Source: an uncultured Bacteroidota bacterium (GTDB taxonomy: Bacteria > Bacteroidota > Bacteroidia > Chitinophagales > Chitinophagaceae). From it: 64,000 nt of DNA. The DNA lies in the NCBI GenBank assembly GCA_903904855.1, contig CAIVEH010000058.1, positions 34,787-98,786 on the forward strand. The letters run 5' to 3'. Position numbers and translations under genes: made by a program. This document shows, piece by piece, positions 1 to 13,100 of the stretch. The notes below the pieces were generated by a model, which had not been told where the DNA came from, made no database searches, and was given only the letters and a program-made list of their open reading frames with translations. The number at the start of each line of letters is the position of its first letter. The stretch's first letter is position 1.

Positions 1-94
1 CTTTCGCCCATTTCGGTGTAACCTGTGCATCAGCTTCCCCGGGGACAAAAAAACAAGCAAGCAGAATGATAAGAATAACGGGATATTTTGTCAT
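1..94 (-). CDS. Secreted protein, N-terminal fragment (runs off window start)
   Basis: Only the first 31 codons are visible. They begin with ATG and encode a clear Sec signal peptide: a short basic start (MTKYP), a hydrophobic core rich in Val, Ile and Leu, and a likely cleavage site after Ala-Asp-Ala, followed by Gln-Val-Thr. The product is therefore exported to the periplasm or beyond. Nothing can be said about its function because the mature protein lies outside the window. It points away from the downstream mutase gene, so the intervening 0.4 kb must hold promoters for both. Confidence 0.6.
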   Translation of the reverse strand, partial: MTKYPVILIILLACFFVPGEADAQVTPKWAK

Positions 95-495
95 AAAGTG
101 GGATGTTAACAAGTATATAAAAGACAACCCTTGATTACAAAAGGTTGGGTTCATCCAGAATTAAAGCTAGTCTTTAGTGCGATCTCAACAAATAAATTCT
201 GAATCCTCCACCGGCACAATCTTAAGCAAAGCAAACTGCATGGCCGTATTGGGAATGCCTGTTATACTCCCCAAGGGATAAAAAAGTGAACTTCCAAATG
301 GGCTTTGCGCCTTCTTTGCGCGAGTCATTGTGCATTACTGGCCAGAATTAATGTAATAGTTTAGCCCATGTATAGTAACAACCCTCAGCATAATCAAAAA
401 CCTAATTTGTTTATCTTAATTTTTATGTTCATTACCTTTACAACCAGTACAGAGCAGCTCCTACCCGGAAACCCTGTACTATAAAAAATCAGAAG
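95..495. other. Gene-free stretch between divergent genes
   Basis: I see no open frame with coding character. It should hold the promoters of the two divergent genes, but I could not find a complete TTG-N19-TAnnTTTG pair. Confidence 0.5.
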
Positions 496-2049
496 GTGGA
501 TAGCAAAAAAATCAGTACCGATTCAGGGATAGAAATCAAGGAATTATATTGTCAGCCAGTGAAAATGGATGAACTCCCAGGGCAGTTCCCATTCACCAGG
601 GGCGTGCACGCTGCCATGTACCGCGACCGGCTCTGGACCATGCGGCAATATGCGGGTTTCAGCACCGCCGAAGAGTCTAATAAAAGGTACCACTTCCTGC
701 TGGGTCAGGGTGTCAACGGTCTTTCAGTGGCATTCGATCTGCCCACCCAGATAGGCTACGATTCCGATCACCCTATGTCAGAAGGCGAGGTGGGTAAAGT
801 TGGTGTTGCCATAGATTCGCTCCAGGATATGGAACTGCTGTTTAAAGATATCAGGCTCAGTGATATCTCCACCTCCATGACCATTAATTCCACTGCATTT
901 ATTCTCCTGGCTCTATACATAGCATTAGCTAAAAAGCAGGGCGCCGATATAAAAAAGATATCCGGAACCATTCAGAATGACATACTGAAAGAGTACGCAG
1001 CAAGAGGCACTTATATCTACCCTCCTACCCCTTCCATGCGGCTCATCACCGATATATTTGAGTATTGCAGTAAGGAGGTACCAAAGTGGAATACCATCTC
1101 CATATCAGGTTACCATATCCGCGAGGCAGGCTCAGATGCGGTGCAGGAGCTGGCATTCACATTGGCTAACGGCAAAACCTACCTTCAGGCAGCCATCACC
1201 AAGGGGCTGGATATAAATGTATTTGCACAGCGGCTGTCCTTTTTCTTCAATGCACACAACAATTTGTTTGAAGAAGTCGCCAAATTCAGGGCTGCAAGGC
1301 GTATGTGGGCACAGATCACCAAATCATTAGGAGCAACCGACCCTCGTGCCCAAATGCTGCGGTTTCATACCCAGACAGGCGGAAGCACGCTTACTGCACA
1401 GCAACCTAAAAACAATATTGTTCGGGTAGCCCTCCAGGGATTGTCGGCCGTATTAGGTGGCACTCAGTCATTGCATACCAATGGTTATGACGAAGCGCTT
1501 TCGCTGCCTACCGAAGAGGCCGCATCAATAGCCCTGCGCACCCAGCAAATACTGGCCTACGAAAGCGGTGCAACCGATACTGTAGATCCGCTGGCCGGCT
1601 CCTTTTATGTCGAATCGCTGACCAATGAAGTTGAAGCTGCAGCATGGAAGCTGATTGAAAAAATTGATGCAATGGGTGGCTCGGTAAAAGCCATTGAGCA
1701 CCATTTTATGCAGGACGAAATTGCCCGTTCAGCATATGCCTACAACAAGGCTATTGAAGATGGCAGCAAGGTAATTGTAGGTGTGAATAAATTCACCTCC
1801 GATGAAATGAGCAAGCCACCCGGCTTCAAGATCAATGATTCCATACGCATTGCGCAATCAGAAAAACTGGCTAAGCTCAGGGCAGAACGGAATAACGAAG
1901 TAGCCTCAGCCTGTCTGGCAACTATTAAGGCAAAAGCTACGACTACCGAAAACCTGATGCCTGCTGTAATAGATGCTGTTGAAAATCTCTGCACACTTGG
2001 AGAGATAGCCGATACTTTGAGAAGTGTGTGGGGAGAGTATAAGGGGTAG
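496..2049 (+). CDS. Methylmalonyl-CoA mutase family protein, large (catalytic barrel) subunit
   Basis: The 517-residue product matches the TIM-barrel catalytic part of B12-dependent acyl-CoA mutases and ends where that domain ends ([16 protein letters not shown]). Visible family motifs are [17 protein letters not shown] near residues 42-58, [19 protein letters not shown] near 75-93, FAQRLSFF with Arg246, and RFHTQTGG with the active-site His291. Tyr52 occupies the position that in this family is Tyr in methylmalonyl-CoA mutase and Phe in isobutyryl-CoA mutase, which favours methylmalonyl-CoA/succinyl-CoA isomerisation; substrate choice remains an inference. The cobalamin-binding domain is absent, so a separate small subunit is needed, and none lies in this window. 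The start is GTG: the frame is open for about 90 bases upstream without an ATG, and the next ATG (residue 24) would cut into a region still plausible for the family. Confidence 0.9.
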   Translation: MDSKKISTDSGIEIKELYCQPVKMDELPGQFPFTRGVHAAMYRDRLWTMRQYAGFSTAEESNKRYHFLLGQGVNGLSVAFDLPTQIGYDSDHPMSEGEVGKVGVAIDSLQDMELLFKDIRLSDISTSMTINSTAFILLALYIALAKKQGADIKKISGTIQNDILKEYAARGTYIYPPTPSMRLITDIFEYCSKEVPKWNTISISGYHIREAGSDAVQELAFTLANGKTYLQAAITKGLDINVFAQRLSFFFNAHNNLFEEVAKFRAARRMWAQITKSLGATDPRAQMLRFHTQTGGSTLTAQQPKNNIVRVALQGLSAVLGGTQSLHTNGYDEALSLPTEEAASIALRTQQILAYESGATDTVDPLAGSFYVESLTNEVEAAAWKLIEKIDAMGGSVKAIEHHFMQDEIARSAYAYNKAIEDGSKVIVGVNKFTSDEMSKPPGFKINDSIRIAQSEKLAKLRAERNNEVASACLATIKAKATTTENLMPAVIDAVENLCTLGEIADTLRSVWGEYKG

Positions 2050-2085
2050 ACTACAGTATAATATTATGGAGGTTAAACTTTGACC

Positions 2086-2883
2086 ATGAGATACCGGTTA
2101 ATCATACTGACATTGTTTGCGCTTTCGGGTATTTATTGTTGCCGGAATGACTCCCATGATAAGCCAATCCAGATAAACCATAAACAAGTCATTACTTCAA
2201 TGCTTTATAAACATGACAGTATCAGGCATCGCGCTAAGAAACAATCTATGCCTGAGTTAGAAAATAATTTATTCCCAAAACCTAAGAATCCCCATCAGAT
2301 ATTATCAACTGATGCAAAATTTTACGGTGAGCACCTGCTTAAAGGTTACACTAAAAAATTAAGGTATTATTTTGATAAGTACGAGGATTCATCAAATGGT
2401 GTCCGCATTTACATGGATACAACCTTAATAAAATATTTCGAAGGTGTAAAAGAATTAGGCTATCTTAATCGGGATAAAATCAAAGATTCAGTTTTTGTTT
2501 TGCCTGAACTGAATATTATTGAAGATGGTCAATCATACTATTTTTCTGATACCACCATTCCGCGCCTGCACACTGAATCATTTTGCTGTCACCCTGATAA
2601 TATGTTTCTTGTCGGCGACATAGATGAAGATGGAATCAGCGAAGTTGGACTTTTTGTTTCAGCTTGTACTAGCAGGTATAAAGTGCTGTATGTATATTCA
2701 TTAAAAAACAATAAATGGAAGGAAGTTGGTAATGTATGCTTTGATATATTTTACGAAAAGCCTAATAAAGAAAAGAGAGTTAGAAAAATAGGTAAAAGGA
2801 AATTTGAAATGCTGGAGATTTCTGCTTGTGTATCAGACAAAAAATATGCCGGTAAGCCTCATTGGAGAAAATTTTCTTTTTAG
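2086..2883 (+). CDS. Secreted protein of unknown function with a Ca-binding-like acidic loop
   Basis: The 265-residue protein starts with a hydrophobic signal segment ending in a Tyr-Cys-Cys stretch. This could be a lipoprotein cleavage site, but the residue before Cys is Tyr, which is atypical. The body is unrecognised. Late in the protein the segment GDIDEDGISEVGLF has the D-x-D-x-D-G spacing of Ca-binding loops found in FG-GAP/VCBS-type repeats, a common feature of Bacteroidota secreted proteins. A GGAGG sits 13 bases before the ATG and 7 bases before an in-frame TTG at 2080; the TTG is better spaced, so the start could be six bases further upstream without changing the signal peptide. Confidence 0.55.
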   Translation: MRYRLIILTLFALSGIYCCRNDSHDKPIQINHKQVITSMLYKHDSIRHRAKKQSMPELENNLFPKPKNPHQILSTDAKFYGEHLLKGYTKKLRYYFDKYEDSSNGVRIYMDTTLIKYFEGVKELGYLNRDKIKDSVFVLPELNIIEDGQSYYFSDTTIPRLHTESFCCHPDNMFLVGDIDEDGISEVGLFVSACTSRYKVLYVYSLKNNKWKEVGNVCFDIFYEKPNKEKRVRKIGKRKFEMLEISACVSDKKYAGKPHWRKFSF

Positions 2884-2897
2884 TGACCTGATAAGTA

Positions 2898-4022
2898 CTA
2901 TGGCACAACTATTAACCCGATTTCGCTTTTATTCCTTTTCTGCTCCAGCAGCCATGCACTCACCACAACATTGCCATAGCTCCGTATGCCATCTTTCTGA
3001 TCCTGCATTTTCAGGTAGTTGTCATATAGTTGAGTACTATACCGGGCATAGTCATTCTGGTACTTTTTACTTATCTGGTCCAGGGTATCTATATGAGCTT
3101 TAGTCAGTTTATTGAGCATGGAGTCAAACTCCTTTGCCTTGGCCGAATCTCTCCTGTAAAGCCGGTTATTGGCATACAGCCATATATTCAGGTACGCTGA
3201 ATACCGGAAAGTGCTGTCTGGCGTTGTGGTACCTAATGCATACGCCATCAGGTTTGCATCCTCTTCCGATGCAATACCTGCCTGGTGTGCCATTTCGTGG
3301 CATATAAGGAAGGGCATGGTAAATGCCGGCAGTTCAGCATCTATCTGGCCCTCCCCGGTAAAAGGGTTGTAATATCCCTCCACTCCCAGCCTCCTCATGA
3401 AATAACCAAAAAGTCCGGGCTTGATCTTCAATCCGTAATGCTTCACCTTACTATCTGTATAAGTTCTGTAAATTGCTTCTGCCTTATGGTCTGTTTCAAT
3501 GAGTGAAAGGGAATGATAACCCGGTGCATATTCATTGAGTTTGTCAACCAGTATACGATTAAACGCAATCAGGTTTTCCAGCGATTTCTTTTTCCGCTCA
3601 GCCTTTTCAATTTCAGTTTGTGGTGGTGGTATCTGGTGTATAAGACCCCATTCCTGCAGTAAGGAAGGTTTGTAGTAATTAGCGCCCCACCCTGTAATAA
3701 ATAACAGGTAAAAGAAAAGTATAGTCTTGATAGTTCTGATGACAGAATTAGCCAACAATACTTTAGCGGCCCTGAAGCGAATAATATACCTGACCCACTT
3801 TATAACAGTTACAAGAGCCCATACTCCTCCTGCTATATATAAAACATCGCCAATGCTGAAAGGCAAATGCCCCAATAGCAATCCCCGGAATGTTTGAAAC
3901 GGATAAAAAATATATTGGTCATAACCTGCAATTATACCTGAGTAATACGGCAGCAAAAAATAAACCAGGCAGGAAATAACTAGTAACAATACCAGACTGA
4001 TCCATTTTCCTTTCTGATTCAT
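2898..4022 (-). CDS. DUF3810 family membrane protein with an HExxH motif
   Basis: A 374-residue protein with at least three N-terminal membrane segments (near residues 8-25, 55-75 and 95-115) followed by a soluble domain. The soluble part carries HEMAHQAG (residues about 242-249) and a following EEDAN segment. This is the zinc-metallopeptidase-like arrangement that defines the Bacteroidota DUF3810 family; activity has not been shown as far as I know. I chose the ATG giving MNQKGKW. The frame runs 23 codons further upstream, but that extension reads through a GC-rich hairpin and would put positive residues before a poor hydrophobic stretch. It lies downstream of the giant surface-protein gene on the same strand, separated by that hairpin, so it is probably a separate unit. 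Confidence 0.8.
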   Translation of the reverse strand: MNQKGKWISLVLLLVISCLVYFLLPYYSGIIAGYDQYIFYPFQTFRGLLLGHLPFSIGDVLYIAGGVWALVTVIKWVRYIIRFRAAKVLLANSVIRTIKTILFFYLLFITGWGANYYKPSLLQEWGLIHQIPPPQTEIEKAERKKKSLENLIAFNRILVDKLNEYAPGYHSLSLIETDHKAEAIYRTYTDSKVKHYGLKIKPGLFGYFMRRLGVEGYYNPFTGEGQIDAELPAFTMPFLICHEMAHQAGIASEEDANLMAYALGTTTPDSTFRYSAYLNIWLYANNRLYRRDSAKAKEFDSMLNKLTKAHIDTLDQISKKYQNDYARYSTQLYDNYLKMQDQKDGIRSYGNVVVSAWLLEQKRNKSEIGLIVVP

Positions 4023-4052
4023 TGAACAAATATAGTATAACCACTTGCAAAT

Positions 4053-4080
4053 GAAACGGGGAGCTAATGCCCCCCGTTTC
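4053..4080 (-). terminator. Hairpin between the giant gene and the DUF3810 gene
   Basis: Nine-base perfect arms (GAAACGGGG and CCCCGTTTC) around a 10-base loop, just after the stop of the giant gene. In the direction of that gene it is followed by only a short T-rich run, so termination is likely but not certain. Confidence 0.5.
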
Positions 4081-4105
4081 TTAAAAAACATATCATTGAT
4101 ACAGA

Positions 4106-7100
4106 TTATTGCTCAACAACCATATGGAATACTTTGCTCTCAGTAGCTGATTGCACATTTACCATATACATGCCATTGGCAAGACCGCTGTTCATCTGTA
4201 CTTTCTCATCAATAACACCATTATGTGCTATCACCTTGCTGGTGTAAATAACCTGGCCAAGCACATTGGTTACTTCTATTGATATTTCCTGATCATCTAT
4301 TGAAGAAAGCGTACCCTTGATTGTAAATGTTCCGTTATTAGGATTTGGAACCAGGCGTATATCGCCGGTCATTGTGCTAACTGGTTTCACACTTACGTTG
4401 CTTGAATGAACGGTAAATGAACTTCCACCTATCAGGTAACCACATGCATTACTGTCAGATACCTGGCAAGCTACTACATCCTGATCGTTAAGCGTGGTAG
4501 AGTACAGAACCGAAGTACTAGCACCAGTAAGTTCTACACCATTAATAGACCACCTGTAAACCGGAGCAGCGCCTGGATTAGTAACAGTAGCTGTAAGTGT
4601 GTCATTGTAAAGCACTGTACCCACATTAGCACCTGAATTCAGGCTGATTGTAACCACTGGAGCCAGACTTGTCTGTGTATTGAAAGTAAGATTGTTACTC
4701 AATACTGTAGATGCAGTTACGCACTGATAGCTGCTGGTCATAGTACAGAACAGTATATCGCCATCTGTTGGTATGTAGGTAAATGTATTACCGCTGCCTA
4801 CTGGTACACCACCCAGTTTCCATGAATAAGAAGGAGTAGTACCACCATTAACCGGTGTAGCAGTTATATCAACTGTTGTACCCTGACATACTGTTGTTGA
4901 AGGTGAAGCTGCAATCGTTACTGAAGGAGTAACATCAGGTCTTACAGTCATCGTTACAGAACCATTGGCAGTAGCTGGCAGCGGACAAGGTTCGTTACTT
5001 GTCATCATTACACTGATAACATTGCCGTTTGATGGAACGAATGTATAAGAACTGCCTGTTGCTCCTGTTAAGATACCATTCACAGACCATGAGAATGCTG
5101 GAAATGCACCCCCATTAACTGTAAGTGCAGAGAAGGTAACAGTTGTACCTGTACATACTGTATCACCCACACCTGTAGCAACTGTTACAGAAGGAATAAC
5201 AGAAGGCATGGTAGTTACTACAGCTGTACCTGTCATGTTTGAAGAACATGTAGTAGTCGAATTAACAGCCATTACACTGTAAGTACCCGCAGTATGTAGT
5301 CCGAAGCTGATAGCAGCGCCTGTACCGGCAACAGATCCCGGAATCAGGGAAGTACCATTGTATAACTGATAATTAACACCTGCATCAGATCCACTCAATC
5401 CTACAGGCAAACCAGCTGTACTTGCGCAATAAGCGCCACCACCTGTTACTGCATATACTGAAGGTAATGAGCTTATAGAAACAACCACACTACCTGCCAT
5501 TGCATTTGTACAACCGGTAGCTGTATTTGATGCACTTACTGTATAAGTACCTGCAGCAGTTACCAGGCCAAAATTAATAGAGCTTCCTGATCCTGAAACC
5601 GGAGCCAACACATTTACAGTACCCAGTTTCAACTGATAAGTAATACCAGATGCTGTACCGCTTAAGCCAACATTAACACCTGTTCCACCTGTGCAGTAAT
5701 TACCACCACCTGTTACAGTAAAGGCAGCAGGTAACGCATTAACTGATACAGTAACTGAACCTGTCATTGGAGCGCTGCAAGATGTAACCGGATTAGTAGC
5801 TAATATAGTATAGGTGCCTGGTGTAGTCTGAGGACCAAAATCAAGTGAACTGCTATACGAATGTGTAGTTCCTACAGCTACACCATCAAGGTATAACTGA
5901 TAGAAACAAGGAGAATCCATGGCGCTGATGCCAACATGAGAACCAGCAGAACCTGCGCAGAAACTTCCACCACCTACAACAGTATAAGCTGTTGGCAACG
6001 GATTAACTGCTACCGATGCACTGCTGAGCATATTGTTGGTACAGCCGGTTGATGAATTTGTAGCTACAACTGTAAAGGTACCGCCAGTTGTCTGAGGACC
6101 AAAATTCAGTGAATAGCCTGTACCTGCCATTGTAGCTACAGATGAAGAACCTCTCCACAACTGGTAGTTAACACCGGCATCAGATCCGCTCTGGAACACT
6201 GGTACACCTGCACCGCCTGCGCAGAAACCGCCGCCACCTGAAACTGTGTAAAGCGCTGGTAAAGAATTAATAACTACAGATGGAGTATCGTTCATAGTAC
6301 TGTAGCATGTTGTTGCAATGCTGGTAGCAACTACTTTATAAGTACCTGCTGATGTCTGCAGACCATAATTGATAGTGAAACCAGTACCTGATACCGAACC
6401 ACCCACTGGTACTGCACCGAGATACAACTGATATTGAGTACCAACATCAGATCCGTTCAGAGAAATGTTAACACCTGAACCACCCAGGCAATAACCTGTT
6501 GAGCTTGCAATTACATTGTAAGATGTAGGTAAAGGACTGATTCCTATCGATGGGCTGCCTACCATGTTAATGCTGCAACCTGTAGATGCATCTGTTGCTG
6601 TTACGAAATAAGTACCAACAACTGATTGATATCCGAAATCAAGGCCTGTACCGGTACCTGCTGTTGGAGCGCCCAGCGGCAGAATACCACGATACAATTG
6701 GTAATTGATTCCCATTGTAGAATTGCTGAGTCCGATATGCTGACCAAGGCCGCCCGGGCAATAATTGCCACCACCGGTAACTGTATCAACAATTGGCAAC
6801 GGATTAACAATAATGCTAACACTGCCGGTCATATTGCTTTGGCAGAGTGTAGTAGTATTGGTACCGGTAACAGTATATGTTCCTGCTGCCGACTGTAAGC
6901 CAAAGTTAATTGCACCTGCACCACCTGCCTGAGGTAAGCCGGTTGCAATACCGTCTTTATATAACTGGTAGCTGATTCCTGATGCAGAACCTGAAAGGCC
7001 AACATTCAGGCCAGTACCGCCTGCGCAATAAGAACCGCCTCCTGTAACTACATAAGTAGAAGCTGGTAATGGATTAACAGATACCGATGTGCTGCCAGCC

Positions 7101-10100
7101 ATTGTAGAAGTACATGAAGTAACACTATTGGTTGCTACTACTGTATATGTTCCTGGTGCTGTCTGGTTGCCGAAATTCAACAATCCTGTTACACCGCCAA
7201 ATGGAGCGCCAACTGGTGAACCTCCGAGTTTCAGCTGGTAGTTGATACCTGCATCTGAAGAAGAAAGCGTAACCGGAACTCCTGCACCGCCTGCACAGAA
7301 TGAACCGCCACCACCTACATTATAAACCAATGGAAGTGCGTTAACAGATATGGACTGGCTTCCGCTCATTGAATTGATACAGCCGGTAACTGAGTTGGTA
7401 CCGATAACAGTATATGCACCGCCACCTGTAAATGTGCCAAAGCTCAATGCGCTGCCAGTACCTGCCAATGCCGGACCAGTCATTACACTACCCAGATATA
7501 ACTGATAGCTGATAGTAAGATCCGAATTGCTCAATCCTACAGGAAGACCTGCGCCACCTGCGCAATAGCTGCCACCACCGGTAACATTATAAGCAGTTGG
7601 TAAAGGATTCAGTGATACGGTTACACTGCTTGTCATGTTATTAGAGCAACCGGTAAGCATACTTGTTGCAATAACTGTATAAGTACCAAGTGCAGTTTTA
7701 TTACCAAAATCAAGTGGAGAACCTGTACCAGACATAGGTAAACCGGATGTTGAAGCACCAACATAAAGTTGATAATTAACCCCTGAAACTGAACCGCTGA
7801 GTTGCACATCAGATCCTGTTCCACCTGTGCAATAGCCACCACCACCTGTTATTGTAAAGGCTGTTGGCAATGCATAGTTGGAAACTACAGCAGTTCCTGT
7901 CATATTGCTGCTGCATGTTGTTGTTGGATTTACAGCCTTAACGGTATAAGTACCGATGCCGGTTTGTAATCCAAATGTTACAGGAACACCTGTTGTTCCT
8001 GCAACTGAAGAACCTACAGGCGCACCTGAAAGGTAAAGTTGATAATTAATACCAGTGCTGCCGGTATCTACTCCTATCACTCTGCCTGTTCCGCCTGGGC
8101 AATAAGCGCCACCACCTGTTACAGTATGAATTGAAGGAAGTGGATTAATTGAGATCAGCACACTGCCCGTCATTGTTGATGTACAACCTGAAGAAGTCCT
8201 TGTTGCAACTACAGTATAGATACCAGTACCAGTCTGGAGGCCAAAGCTGATTGCGCTTCCTGTTCCGGTTACTGATGGCAGACCGGTAGAAATACCTGCT
8301 AAATAAAGCTGGTAACTTACACCTGTATCTGAGCTGCTTAATCCAACAGAAGTACCTGAAGTACCTGTACAATAGCCACCACCACCTGTTACGGTATAAA
8401 GCGCTGGAGCCAATAATTTATTGATAATTGCGCTGCCGGTCATTGTAGCAGTACATCCGGTAGCAGTACTTGTAGCACGGGCAATAAATGTATCGCTTAA
8501 GCCTACAGAAATTGTTCCGAAGCTGATAACACCACCTGTACCCGCAACTGCAGCACCTATTAAAGTACCATCATTAGGATCAAGTAACTGATAATTTACG
8601 CCTGTTACCGATCCGCTGAGGCCTACCGGTACACCGGCAAGTCCTGCACAATAGTTACCGCCGCCTGTAACTGTAAATACAGCAGGTGCAGTAGTAATAG
8701 ATACGGTAGCAGCGCCTGTCATAGTATTGGTACAGCCGGTTACAATATTGGTACCTATAACGGTATAAGTACCTGTAGAAGCCTGAATACCCATATCAAG
8801 TGAAGAACCTGTTCCTGTTCCTAAAACAGCTGAACCGGTAGATACACCTAGATTATACAACTGGTAGGAAACGCCTGCCTGAGAATTGCTTATAGTAATA
8901 TCTACACCAGTGCCGCCTGCGCAATAGCTGCCACCCGAAGAAACAGTATATGCTGTTGGCAGAGGATTGGTTGTTACAGTCACAAAGGCTGGTACCATTG
9001 GATTAGTACAAAGTGTGGCAATGTTTGTTGCAACAACATTATAGTTACCTGCTGTCAGTGGTCCGAAAACAAGCGGAGCACCTGTACCATTAACCGGTGT
9101 ACCTATGGCTAATGATGTAGTAGTATTATATAACTGATATCTAATACCAGCGTCTGAATTATTAAGTGTCAATGTAACTCCTGTTCCACCTAAGCAGTAA
9201 GTAGAAACTGTGGTTGGTGCGAGTGTATATTGGGTAGGCAAAAGAGCAACACTAACTGTAGCGCTACCAATCATATTGCTTACGCAATTGGTTGTAGTAT
9301 TGGTAGCTGTAACTGTATACGTTCCTGCTGTATTTTGTAGCGGGAACGTAATAGTTGATGGAACTGTAGCAAGTCCGGCTATAGTAGACTGAAGTGTTGC
9401 TCCGTTGAATAACTTGTAGTTATAACCTGAATAGGTTGTATCTACAGCAATTGCAACTCCTGTACCTCCGATACCACATACTACGCCACCACTACCTGTG
9501 GTAATATGAGTAACTGGTGGCAATGGATTAATTGTAACCGTAACACTGGTTCCGGTTACACTGGTACAACCTGTAACAGTATTGGTAGCTCTTACAGTAT
9601 ATGTTCCTGCTGCAAGCACTGAACCTAAAGGTAACAGAGCGCCGGTACCTGTAAAGGCAGTACCAAAATTTGAACCTCCTAGCAGTATCTGATAGCTGGT
9701 TAATGTCTGGGATCCGCTCAAAGTCAGTGGAACACCAGTACCACCTGCGCAATAAGCGCTTGATGTACCTGTAAAGCCAAGGGTAAATACTGTAGGTGCC
9801 ACACCGGCTGTAACCGCTGCTGAGCCAAGCATGGTATTACTACATCCTGTAGTAGCATTCAATGCAGTAATTGTATAAGTAGCATTGGTAGTTAAAAGTC
9901 CGTAGCTGAGGGCCGAACCGGTAGTACCTGGTAAAGTAACCGAAGTTCCTCCTACCAGTGTATAATTCACACCAGTCTGAGAGTTACTTAAACCTACAGG
10001 AACGCCTGTACTACCAGGACAGTTAATACCACCACCGGTAACTGTGTATGCTGTTGGCAATGGATTAACCAATATAACAGAAACGCCTGTCATATTATTA

Positions 10101-13100
10101 ACACAACCTGTAGTGTTATTGGTTGCAACTACAGTATAATTACCACCGGCAGTCATCGTGCCGAAGGAAATGGCGCCGCCTGTTCCTGTTACCAGCGCTC
10201 CTGGCAGTAAAGTTCCATTCAGGTATAATTGATAACTGTATGAAGTTCCACCAGAAACTGGCTGTGAACTTGAGAGACCAACTGCAAAACCAGTGCCACC
10301 TGCACAATAAGCTCCGCCACCTGTCATGTTAAATGCTGTTGGAAGGACTGATAAAGCAACAGTTGCTGATCCGCCCATGGCTTGTGTGCAACCTGTAGTT
10401 GTATTGGTAGCTACTGCTGTATAAGTAGTGGCTGTAGTCTGTATTCCAAATGATATTGGTGAACCTGTACCTGCTACCGGACTTCCTACAGCAGTACCAC
10501 CATTCATTAATTGATAACTGATTCCTACATCTGAACCACTTAAACCAACAGCAACACCGGTTGAACCTGCGCAATAAGCGCCGCCACCGGTAAGTGTATA
10601 AATATTAGGCAATGCATTAACTGTACCTGAAGTTGTTGCAATACAACCTGTAGGTAATGTATAAGTAAGGCTAACAGTTCCTGCTGCTACACCACTCATA
10701 ATTCCTGTAAAGCCGCCAATAGTAGCTATTGCAGTATTGCTGCTGTTCCATGAACCGCCTGCAGAGGCATCTGAAAGTGTTGTTGATGAACCTACACAGA
10801 CATTCAATGTACCTGTAATTGCTGCAGGTAATGGATTTACGGTAACAGGATATACAACATTACATCCGATAGGAGCTAAAGTATAAGATATTACAGTTGT
10901 ACCTGGGGTAATTCCGGATACAACACCTGTTGTTGATATACTTCCGACAGCAGGCAGACTGCTTGTCCATGTACCACCTGAAGTACCATCTGCAAGCGCA
11001 GTAGTAAGGCCAAGACAAACTGTTGGATTTCCTGTAATTACGGCAGGAGTTGGATAAACTGTAACTGTCTGTGTTACAAAACAACCTGCTGGTAATGTAT
11101 AGGTAATAGTTACTGTACCTGCTGATACGCCTGTTACCACGCCTGTTGCAGAAACTACTGTGGCTATAGCAGTATTAGAACTTGTATATGAACCACCGGT
11201 TGTAGCATCGTTTAAAGTTGTACTAAGACCGGTACATACTGTAAATACACCGGTTATTGCTACTGGTTGTGGATTTACAGTTTCTACCATAGTTGTAAAG
11301 CAACTACCTGGAGCTGGTAAAGTGTAAGTAATTGTAGGAGTACCTACAGCCACACCTGCAACAACTCCCAGGCCGGAAATAGTAGCCAGTGAAGTGTTGC
11401 TGCTGCTCCATGAGCCGCCGCTTACACCGTCAGTTAGTGTAGTGGTAAGGCCTACACATACAGTATTTGAACCTGATATAGCTGCTGGTGATGGATAAAC
11501 CGTTGTACCGGCAGTTATCAGACATGTTGTAGGCAATGTATAAGTAATCGTTGCTGTACCTGCTGTTACACCGCCCACAATTCCTGTTCCTGTACCTACA
11601 GTTGCAACTGCTGTGTTACTGCTGGTCCATGTTCCACCTGCGGTAGCATCAAACAATGTAGTTGTAGCTCCTGCACATACGGTAGCGATACCGGTAATTG
11701 CTGGTGGAATTGGGTTAACTGTTATCGGATAAGTTGTCAGACAGCCTGTTGGCAGTGTATAAGTAATAACAGGATTACCTGCTGCAACACCCGTTACAAC
11801 ACCGGTTAAAGCAACAACGCTTCCAAGTGTGGCATTGCTGCTGCTCCATGTACCGCCTGTTGTAGCATCGGTCAATGAGGTGGTTAATAATACACACACA
11901 CTGGCTGTACCCGTAATGGCCGCTGGTAATGGATTAACCGTGAATGGGAAAATTACAAAACAACCTGCTGGTAAAGTATAAGTGATATTACAACTACCGA
12001 AAGCAACACCGGTTACTGTACCGGTTCCGGCACCCACTGTAGCAACAGCAGTATTGCTGCTTGTCCAGGTACCACCGGTAACCGTATTTGCCAATGTTGT
12101 GGTAAGACCTACGCACACATTATTTGTTCCTGTTATAGCTGCTGCTACCGGATTAACGGTAACAGTATATGTTGTAAAGCAACCTGCCGGTAATGTATAA
12201 GTAATACTTACTGTACCTGCTGCAACACCTGTTACAACACCGCCGGCAGATATTGTGGCAATAGCTGTATTACTGCTGGTCCATGTACCGCCGGTAGTTG
12301 CATCAGCCAGTGTAGTTGTTAAACCAACACATACTGTGGCAGTACCTGTAACAGCTGCAGGAGTAGGATTTACCGTAAATGATTCAGTAACATTACATCC
12401 TGCTGGAAGTGTATATGTCAGATTAGTAATACCGGCCAATACTCCGGTAACAATACCGGTACCGCCACCTATTGTAGCTACTGTAGGTGTTGAACTTGTC
12501 CATACACCACCTGCTGTAAGATCAATTGCAGTTATTGTAAGGCCTACGCAAACTGAAGCAGGACCTGTAATAGCAACCGGAGTTGGATTAACTGTTATAT
12601 TAAAGGTAGCAAAGCAACCTGTAGTCAATGTATAAGTAATTGTTGGTGTACCTGCCGCGATACCATTTACGATACCTGATGATACGCCAACTGTAGCAAT
12701 CAATGCATTGCTGCTAGACCAGTTACCACCACCCGTAGCATCGGCCAGTGTAATTGCTGAACCGGCACATACTGTTGTCAGTCCTGATATTGCAGCCGGG
12801 TTAGGATTAACCGTTACAGTTGCACTGATCGAACAGCCTGTTGGTAATGTATAAATAATATTTGCAGTTCCAAATGCAACACCGGTTACAACGCCTGTGC
12901 TTGCACCTACTGTTGCAACTCCCGGGGTAGAGGTAGTCCATGTACCACCTGTTGAAGTGTTAGCAAGTGTAGTAGTTGTGCCTGGGCATAAGAACATTGT
13001 TCCTGTAATAGATGCTGGCAATGGATTGATTACCACTGTCTGGCTACCCGACATTGTGCTTTGACATAAAGTAGTAGTGTTGGTACCTATTACGGTATAA

